Origin: Erythrobacter sp. | GTDB lineage: Bacteria > Pseudomonadota > Alphaproteobacteria > Sphingomonadales > Sphingomonadaceae | Direction: 5' to 3' | NCBI GenBank assembly: GCA_009993605.1 | Contig: JAACTB010000009.1 | Span: 1 to 64,000 of the forward strand | Length of the DNA: 64,000 nucleotides | Shown: piece by piece, positions 57,309 to 64,000 of the stretch | Numbering within the stretch: position 1 is the first letter of the stretch | How the letters are laid out: the number at the start of each line of letters is the position of its first letter | Translations under genes and position numbers: made by a program | Notes under the pieces: generated by a model | What the model was told of the DNA's origin: nothing | Seen by the model: the letters and a program-made list of their open reading frames with translations, nothing else | The model's database searches: none

Positions 57309-57836
57309 TCAGACCTGTTCGAGATCGCGCGCCAGCACGACGTCATCGTAAAGTGTGCCGCCGACATCGAAGCGGCGGGTGGCGATCTGGCGGAAGCCGT
57401 GCTTCGCATAGAAGCCGATCGCGCGGTGATTGTCGTCCTTCACGCCCAATAGCAGACGCGAATATCCCTCCGCCCCGGCGATGACGCTCGCCAGCAGCCG
57501 CGCTGCCGTATCACCGCCGTGGAAGCGGGAGAGAAGGTAGATTTTCTTGAGCTCGATATCGCCAGATTCTGCCGCCTCCAGCTCCGGCGCAACCAGCATC
57601 GCATAGCCGACCGGCGCGCCGTCGAGCTCCGCCAGCCAGGCGCGCGCTCCACCCCCCAACCGCTCGCGCAGGTGATCGACCGCGTGATGATGCGCGCAAT
57701 GCGCCACTAGCGCCTCCCCATCGATCATCCCGGCAAAGGTCTCGAGAAAGGTCGCATCGGCCACCAGCGAAAGGCGCGCCGCATCCGCCACACTCGCCTC
57801 GCGAATGGCGATATCATGTCGGGCGGTTTCGCTCAT
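57309..57836 (-). CDS. GNAT-family N-acetyltransferase
   Basis: The 175-residue acetyltransferase shows [20 protein letters not shown] at the start, the acetyl-CoA-binding segment [21 protein letters not shown] near the middle, and [15 protein letters not shown] near the end. It sits between the two halves of MetH with gaps of 10 and 7 bases, so it is very likely co-transcribed with them. The acceptor substrate is unknown; no link with methionine synthesis is established. Confidence 0.85.
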   Translation of the reverse strand: MSETARHDIAIREASVADAARLSLVADATFLETFAGMIDGEALVAHCAHHHAVDHLRERLGGGARAWLAELDGAPVGYAMLVAPELEAAESGDIELKKIYLLSRFHGGDTAARLLASVIAGAEGYSRLLLGVKDDNHRAIGFYAKHGFRQIATRRFDVGGTLYDDVVLARDLEQV

Positions 57837-57846
57837 GCCGCTCCGA

Positions 57847-58893
57847 TCACGCCGCGATCGTGAAGGGTTCGAGCCCGGCCAGTTGCATATTTGCGTCGAT
57901 CTCCGGCACGGTGCGCGGCGTCACGCCTTCGACCGCGCGCGCCATCGCCGCGATATGATCGGGCGTCGATCCGCAGCAACCGCCCAGCGCGTTGATCCGC
58001 CTGTTTTCTGCCCAAAAGCGGGTCAGCGACGCGGTCGTCTCCGGCAGCTCGTCATATTCGCCCAGATCGTTGGGAAGGCCCGCATTGGGATAGGCCATCA
58101 GATAGGTGTCCGCGATATCGGACAGAAGCTGGACGTGCGTGCGCAACTGTTCCGCGCCGAAGCTGCAATTCAACCCGATCGTCAACGGCTTTGCGTGTCG
58201 CACCGTATACCAGAACGCCTCCACCGTATGGCCCGACAGATTGCGGCCCGACAGATCGGTCAGCGTCAGCGAGATCATCAGCGGAATGTCGGTATCGAGT
58301 TCGCGCTCCAGCTGCTTGACCGCCATGATCGCCGCCTTGCAATTCAGCGTGTCGAACACCGTTTCGACCAGGATGAAATCCGCCCCGCCCTCGATCAGCG
58401 CGGCGCATTGTTCGCGGTAGACATCGACGATGGTGTCGAAATCGACCTCGCGGAAACCGGGGTCCTCGACATCGGGGGAGAGAGACAGCGTCTTGTTGGT
58501 CGGCCCCACCGCGCCCGCGACGAAGCGCGGGATCCCGTCCTTCGCGCTGGCCTCGTCGACCGCCTCGCGGATGATGCGCGCGGCGGACACATTGATCTCG
58601 CGCACCAGCCCTTCGGCCCCGTAATCGGCCTGGCTGATGCGATTGGCGTTGAAGGTATTGGTCGCGAGGATATGCGCGCCCGCATCGATATAGCTGTCGC
58701 AGATCTTTCGGATGACCTGCGGCTGCGTCAGATTGACGAGGTCGTTATTGCCCTTCTGATCATGGTTCAGCCCGGTATCGCCCGCATAATCCTCGGGCGA
58801 GAGCTTTGCGCGCTGGATTTCGGTTCCGTAGGGGCCGTCCTTGATCAGGATGCGCGCCTTGGCGGCGGCGGCGAATTCTTCGCGTTTGGTCAT
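57847..58893 (-). CDS. metH: methionine synthase, homocysteine-binding part
   Basis: This is the N-terminal homocysteine S-methyltransferase module of a split MetH. It has [18 protein letters not shown] near the start, [17 protein letters not shown] and [17 protein letters not shown]. The zinc-binding cysteines lie in [12 protein letters not shown] and [14 protein letters not shown]. The ATG overlaps the metF stop by four bases; the longer track ORF extends into metF in another frame. Length is 348 residues. The protein must meet the cobalamin-binding half encoded two genes downstream. Confidence 0.93.
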   Translation of the reverse strand: MTKREEFAAAAKARILIKDGPYGTEIQRAKLSPEDYAGDTGLNHDQKGNNDLVNLTQPQVIRKICDSYIDAGAHILATNTFNANRISQADYGAEGLVREINVSAARIIREAVDEASAKDGIPRFVAGAVGPTNKTLSLSPDVEDPGFREVDFDTIVDVYREQCAALIEGGADFILVETVFDTLNCKAAIMAVKQLERELDTDIPLMISLTLTDLSGRNLSGHTVEAFWYTVRHAKPLTIGLNCSFGAEQLRTHVQLLSDIADTYLMAYPNAGLPNDLGEYDELPETTASLTRFWAENRRINALGGCCGSTPDHIAAMARAVEGVTPRTVPEIDANMQLAGLEPFTIAA

Positions 58894-59816
58894 GATGCGG
58901 CTTTCGGGCGCAGGCCGAGCATGTGGCAGATGGCGTAGCTCAGCTCGGCGCGGTTGAGAGTGTAGAAGTGGAACTGGCGCACCCCGCCTGCATAGAGGCG
59001 GCGGCAGAGTTCGGCGGCGATGGTGGCGCTGACGAGCTGGCGCGCCTCGGGCTTCTCGTCCAGGCCTTCGAACAGCCCCTCCATCCAGTGCGGGATCGCC
59101 GTGCCGCACAGGCCCGACATCTTCTGGACCGCGGCGAAGCTCATCACCGGCATGATGCCCGGCACGATCTCACCCTTGATCCCCGCCGCCGCGGCGCGGT
59201 CGCGGAAATCGAAGAAGCATTCCGGTTCGAAGAAGAACTGCGTGATCGCGCGGGTTGCCCCCGCATCGAACTTGGCATTGAGATTGTCGAGATCGGCCTG
59301 ACGATCCTTGGAATCGGGGTGCATCTCGGGATAGGCGGCGGCCGAAATCTCGAAATCTCCGACCTTCTTCAACCCCTTGATGAGATCGACCGCGTTCTCG
59401 TAACCGCCGGGATGCGGCGCATAGCCCGCATCGCTGTCGGGCGCATCGCCGCGCAGGGCGACGATGTGGCGAATGCCCTCTTCCCAGTAGTGGCGCGCCA
59501 CCGCATCGACCTCCTCGCGCGTCGCGGCGACGCAGGTGAGGTGGGCGGCGGCGGGAATCTGCGCCTCGTTCTGTATGCGCACGACCTGTTCGTGCGTGCG
59601 CTCGCGCGTCGAACCGCCCGCGCCATAGGTCACCGAGACGAAGCGCGGGTCGAGCGGCTTCAGCGTCTCGACGCTCTGCCACAGCGTCTCGCTCATCTTC
59701 TCGCTCTTGGGCGGGAAGAATTCGAAGCTGACCTCGATATCGCCGGCAAGGTCGGAGAACATCGGCGCTTCCAGGGCGCGCTGCGCCTCGCGCATCTGGT
59801 CGAGAGTCGGGCTCAT
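58890..59816 (-). CDS. metF: 5,10-methylenetetrahydrofolate reductase
   Basis: This FAD enzyme makes 5-methyl-THF, the methyl donor for MetH. Motifs include VSFEFFPPKSEKM near residue 29, VTYGAGGSTRERTHE, HLTCVAATREEV, LRGDAPDSD and ATRAITQFFFEPECFFDF. Length is 308 residues. The ATG overlaps the stop of the ArsR-methyltransferase gene by four bases, and metF in turn overlaps the homocysteine methyltransferase gene. Confidence 0.95.
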   Translation of the reverse strand: MSPTLDQMREAQRALEAPMFSDLAGDIEVSFEFFPPKSEKMSETLWQSVETLKPLDPRFVSVTYGAGGSTRERTHEQVVRIQNEAQIPAAAHLTCVAATREEVDAVARHYWEEGIRHIVALRGDAPDSDAGYAPHPGGYENAVDLIKGLKKVGDFEISAAAYPEMHPDSKDRQADLDNLNAKFDAGATRAITQFFFEPECFFDFRDRAAAAGIKGEIVPGIMPVMSFAAVQKMSGLCGTAIPHWMEGLFEGLDEKPEARQLVSATIAAELCRRLYAGGVRQFHFYTLNRAELSYAICHMLGLRPKAAS

Positions 59817-60796
59817 GATGCCGCCGCCGTTCTGGCGGGCCGCTTGTCGGCCGCCGCGAGGGCTATCCATATCTTGACCACCAGGGTTCCTCCGTCGAGC
59901 GATAGGGGGGGCTGCTGCGCCAATCCGGCATCGGTGAGCAGCGTCTGCATCTGCGCATCGGAAAATCCGAGGCGGGCATGAGCGTGGCGCTCGCGCAATT
60001 CCTCGTGGCGATGGGCCGCGAAATCGACGATCGCCACTCTGCCGCCGGGCCTCAGGACCCGCGCAGCCTCGGCGATGGCGAGCGCTGGGTCTTGCGCGAA
60101 ATGCAGCACCTGATGAAACAGGACCGTGTCGAAGCTCGCATCGTTGAAGGGGAGCTGCGCGAAATCGCCCTGCACCAGTTCGACCCGCTCGGTCGGTAGA
60201 TGCTGCAGTTTGGCCCGCGCGACGCGCAGCATGGCGAGGCTCTTGTCGAGCGCGACGATCCGCTCGGCGGAGCGGGCGAATATCTCCGCCATCCGGCCCG
60301 TCCCGGTCCCGATATCGAGCAAGCGACCGAGCGGATAATCGTCCAGCGCCGCAGCCAGCGCATGTTCGACCTGCTCGTCCGAACTGTGCAGGCGGCGGAC
60401 CTCGTCCCAATCCTCGGCATGATCGGCGAAATAGGACGCCGCCTCTTTCTCGCGCGCGGTACGGATCTGCGCGAGCTGGCGCCGGTCCTGCTCGCACGCC
60501 GCGCCGAAATCGCGATCCTCGCCCTCGCAGGCCTGAAGCAGCTCTTCGACCCGTTCGCCGACCGCGTCGGACGCGTCGCCCCCGTGGCGCGCGCGCAAAA
60601 ACACCCAGCTTCCTTCCTTGCGCCGTTCGACCAGACCGGCGGCGCTCAGGATGCCGACATGGCGCGACACGCGTGGCTGGCTCTGGCCGAGGACCTGCGC
60701 GACCTCACCCACCGACAATTCCATCGAGCCGAGCAGGCGCATGATGCGAAGGCGTGTGCCGTCCGCCAAAGCCCGAAAGATCGCCTCGATATCCAT
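59813..60796 (-). CDS. ArsR-family regulator fused to a SAM-dependent methyltransferase domain
   Basis: The first ~70 residues are an ArsR winged helix (IFRALADGTRLRIMRLLGSMELSVGEVAQVLGQSQPRVSRHV). A helical linker leads to a class I methyltransferase fold from about residue 155, with LLDIGTGTGRMAEIFA, ELVQGDFAQLPFNDASFDTVLFHQVLHF and ARVLRPGGRVAIVDF. Total length is 327 residues. As first gene of the metF-metH operon it is a likely SAM- or SAH-sensing autoregulator, by analogy with ArsR-type SahR proteins. No metal-binding Cys cluster is seen in the HTH. Confidence 0.85.
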   Translation of the reverse strand: MDIEAIFRALADGTRLRIMRLLGSMELSVGEVAQVLGQSQPRVSRHVGILSAAGLVERRKEGSWVFLRARHGGDASDAVGERVEELLQACEGEDRDFGAACEQDRRQLAQIRTAREKEAASYFADHAEDWDEVRRLHSSDEQVEHALAAALDDYPLGRLLDIGTGTGRMAEIFARSAERIVALDKSLAMLRVARAKLQHLPTERVELVQGDFAQLPFNDASFDTVLFHQVLHFAQDPALAIAEAARVLRPGGRVAIVDFAAHRHEELRERHAHARLGFSDAQMQTLLTDAGLAQQPPLSLDGGTLVVKIWIALAAADKRPARTAAAS

Positions 60797-60804
60797 TGCC
60801 GACA

Positions 60805-60818
60805 ATATAAAGATATCT
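60805..60818 (-). promoter_or_regulatory. candidate ArsR-type operator upstream of the met operon
   Basis: The AT-rich sequence ATATAAAGATATCT, containing the palindrome AGATATCT, lies 9 to 22 bases upstream of the regulator start in an otherwise GC-rich region. Position and symmetry fit an autoregulatory site. Binding is inferred only. Confidence 0.35.
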
Positions 60819-61049
60819 GCAAGTCTGTAAATCCGATTTCTAAGCGCGCTGACGCGTCGTGGTGAGGTCCCGCACACGCGACCCGAAATGCAGGAAAAAC
60901 CGAATGTTAACCACTGCCCGTCAAACCATTCCCATCTGTTCCGGGCGCGCCGGTTATCGCGCAGCCCCTTTTGACGCGGAGGCGCTGGTTTGCAGTTCGG
61001 GCCGAACTCCACGGGTTTCTCCCGCTTTCTACCGGGGGGCGGTTGAGCC

Positions 61050-62858
61050 ATGCCGGTGTCCGCCGCCCTGCGCTCCAATCTGCTGCGCTTCGTCGAAGAC
61101 CTCTTGGCGCATATGACCGTCGCGGAGAAACGCGGCCAGCTTCAAACCGAAAAACTGGCTTCGTTCGCCGACAGGCCCGACCGGGTCGAAGACACGCTCG
61201 TCGAGAAGCTGCGCGCCGGGCGCGTGGGCACGATCGTCGGGCCGCGCTCGCGCGAGGAAGCCCGGCAGTTGCAGCGCATTGCGGTCGAACAGACGCGGAT
61301 CGGCATTCCCCTCATCTTCGCTGCGCCGATCGACGAGGCGGCCTGGCCATCGCCCCTCGCCATGGCGGCGAGCTGGAGCCCCGAAGCGGTCGAGGCCGTC
61401 GCCCGGCGAGCGGCGATTGCGGCCAATGCGCAGGGCCTGACCTGGCTCGCGACGCCGCCCTTCCGCCTTGCAGGGGCGATCAGGGACCGTGGCTATTCGG
61501 GCGAGTCGCACTTTCTTGCGCGGTCGATACGCGATGCCGTGGTGCGTGGCTTGTCGGGAAGGGATTTGGGCATCGATCTGGCGTGCGAAGGCCATGCGCT
61601 GGCCTTGCTGCGGACCGATCCTCCCTCGCAATCCGATCCCCGCTTGACGTCGGAACGCGCGCCGTTCGCGACGGGCGACGTTTTCGCAGGCCGCGATTTT
61701 GCCGACTGGCATTCGGGCACCGACACGAATTCCGAGAAGCTCGACGATGCGGTGCGCCGTATCCTGCTTGCCAAGGCGCAGCTCGGCCTGTTCCGCGATC
61801 CCTATAATCGCCTCGATGGGCCGAAGCCCGCCTCAGCGGGGACGGACGACAAAGAGCGCATCGTTCTGGCCCGCAAGAGCATGGTCTTGCTGCGCAACGA
61901 AGGAAGCCCCCTCCCCCTCCCGGAACAGGCAGGAACGGTGCTGTGCGTGGATTGCGGCGACGGCCTCGCCGAGACCGTTTGCAGCGCGCTCGGCACGGCG
62001 GGCGTGTCGGCTCGCAAGCTTTCCGGCCTCGCCTTGCGGCAGGACGCAATCGACGCGCCGACCGCGCTTTTCGCTGCCGACGGGATGGCGATCGGGATCG
62101 CGTCCGACGCCGCCTCGCGCGCCGAGACGGTGTTGGTGTGCATCGGCGATGCCCTTTGCCTGGCCGGGCCTGGACTGCCGCGTCTGGGCGAAGCGGCAAG
62201 CGCCCTGCTCTCCGCACTCGTCCATGCCAACCGACGCTGCGTGCTGCTCGCCGCCACGGGGCGCCCGCTCGATCCCGCGTGCCTGCCCGAGCGGCTTGCC
62301 GGACATTTCCAGACCTGGCGACCGACCCGCGGCTTCTCCGAGGCGCTGGGCGAAATTCTGACCGGGAAAGCGGCACCGGTTGGAAGGCTGCCCTTGTCGC
62401 TTGGCCAATCGGGTGAGCCCCATGCCCACCCCTTCGGCCATGGGCTGAGCTATGGCGCGCTTCGGCAGACGGATCTTGCGCTCGAATTCGGCAGCGACCG
62501 GGTCTCCGCGCAGGTTACGCTGCATAATTCAAATTCCAACACCGTCACCGATACGCTCCAGCTCTATGTCCGCACCCCGGATGCGCCCGCGCTCGCTCTG
62601 CGCGGTATCCAGCCTGTCGAAGTTCCCGCCGACAGTACTCTGGATGTCCGCTTCGAACTGGGTGTCGAAGAGCTGGGCCAGGCGGGCGGTCTCGCATCCC
62701 ATCGCGTCGCCGCGGGTCGGCACGCGATATTCGTCGGACGCGATGCTTTAAACGGCCAGCGCGGCGAGATCGACATTCCGGCGGACCTCGCAAGGGCGAT
62801 GTCGGTACCCGCCGCGCTGCGCGATGAACCGGGCTCGGGAGCCAGCCGGAGCGCCTGA
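61050..62858 (+). CDS. GH3-like protein lacking the catalytic region
   Basis: The 602-residue protein follows the layout of glycoside hydrolase family 3: LAHMTVAEKRGQLQ, LAMAASWSPEAVEAVARRAA near 103-121, the end of the barrel LDDAVRRILLAKAQLGLF near 231-248, domain B from MVLLRNEGSPLPL, FGHGLSYGALR, then a fibronectin-III-like C-terminus. The barrel is about 100 residues short. I find neither the KHF-type substrate motif nor the GxVxSDW nucleophile segment. There is no signal peptide. It is probably inactive as a glucosidase. Confidence 0.75.
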   Translation: MPVSAALRSNLLRFVEDLLAHMTVAEKRGQLQTEKLASFADRPDRVEDTLVEKLRAGRVGTIVGPRSREEARQLQRIAVEQTRIGIPLIFAAPIDEAAWPSPLAMAASWSPEAVEAVARRAAIAANAQGLTWLATPPFRLAGAIRDRGYSGESHFLARSIRDAVVRGLSGRDLGIDLACEGHALALLRTDPPSQSDPRLTSERAPFATGDVFAGRDFADWHSGTDTNSEKLDDAVRRILLAKAQLGLFRDPYNRLDGPKPASAGTDDKERIVLARKSMVLLRNEGSPLPLPEQAGTVLCVDCGDGLAETVCSALGTAGVSARKLSGLALRQDAIDAPTALFAADGMAIGIASDAASRAETVLVCIGDALCLAGPGLPRLGEAASALLSALVHANRRCVLLAATGRPLDPACLPERLAGHFQTWRPTRGFSEALGEILTGKAAPVGRLPLSLGQSGEPHAHPFGHGLSYGALRQTDLALEFGSDRVSAQVTLHNSNSNTVTDTLQLYVRTPDAPALALRGIQPVEVPADSTLDVRFELGVEELGQAGGLASHRVAAGRHAIFVGRDALNGQRGEIDIPADLARAMSVPAALRDEPGSGASRSA

Positions 62859-62878
62859 CCTATTCGTGGCGCTCAGTT

Positions 62879-64000
<1,122 letters not shown>

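Overview
The window is high-GC chromosomal DNA, packed with core metabolic genes and free of phage, plasmid or insertion-sequence genes. Gene content and order point to Alphaproteobacteria, order Sphingomonadales, most likely the Erythrobacteraceae. Supporting signs are a crtY-crtI-crtB carotenoid cluster, an ATP12-family chaperone, a TIGR02186 plus TauE pair, a STAS-fused MlaE permease, TorF-type and MipA-type outer-membrane proteins, and a split MetH. Species cannot be fixed from sequence alone.

Layout. 0-3 kb (minus): the start of a membrane protein, gatA, gatC, an anchored FKBP isomerase and rpsU with its terminator. 3.1-6.9 kb (plus): a six-gene overlapping operon of crcB, an rluC-type pseudouridine synthase, a PaiB-like protein, a HAD hydrolase, a small membrane protein and ATP12. 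7.0-8.2 kb (plus): a translationally coupled phosphoribosyltransferase and SLOG-like pair behind a long palindrome. 8.2-11.8 kb (minus): a complete Mla-type lipid transporter (MlaE, MlaF, MlaD-like, lipoprotein). A 34-bp tandem repeat then separates mlaE from divergent valS, which is followed by queE and a palindrome-rich intergenic island. 15.8-23.5 kb (minus): a HerA-like ATPase, TIGR02186/TauE, an NfrA/NfrB-like pair, a glyoxalase and a TorF porin. 23.7-30.3 kb: a phosphatase, ugd, two divergent secreted enzymes (amidohydrolase, S9 peptidase) and a MipA protein.

30.4-34.7 kb holds crtY, crtI, a LOG-family gene and crtB. 34.8-41.4 kb carries a biotin-dependent carboxylase subunit, an MFS exporter, dinB, NUDIX, pgl, dps and a GDT1-like membrane protein, followed by tRNA-Gly(CCC). 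41.7-48.1 kb is a valine-degradation cluster (mmsA, acyl-CoA dehydrogenase, 3-hydroxyisobutyryl-CoA hydrolase, enoyl-CoA hydratase, mmsB) with an I78 inhibitor-like lipoprotein and a VOC gene inserted. Small palindromic elements lie on both sides of the hydratase. 53.7-48.1 kb (minus) is a glycine-cleavage operon behind a tandem glycine riboswitch (gcvT, gcvH, gcvPA, gcvPB), and its last gene looks like an Nmad3 nucleotide-modification domain protein. 60.8-53.8 kb (minus) is a methionine-cycle operon: ArsR-methyltransferase fusion, metF, the homocysteine half of MetH, a GNAT enzyme, the cobalamin half of MetH and a second TauE. The window ends with a GH3-like protein that lacks the catalytic region and a partial MacB-type permease.

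The gcv and met operons together feed and use one-carbon units. The valine cluster, biotin carboxylase and gcv operon suggest amino-acid catabolism. The most unusual items are the Nmad3-like gene tied to the glycine riboswitch operon, the PRTase-SLOG pair with its palindrome, the LOG gene inside the carotenoid operon, the GH3 pseudoenzyme and the hairpin island at 15.5 kb. All family calls come from reading motifs by eye; no database search was run.
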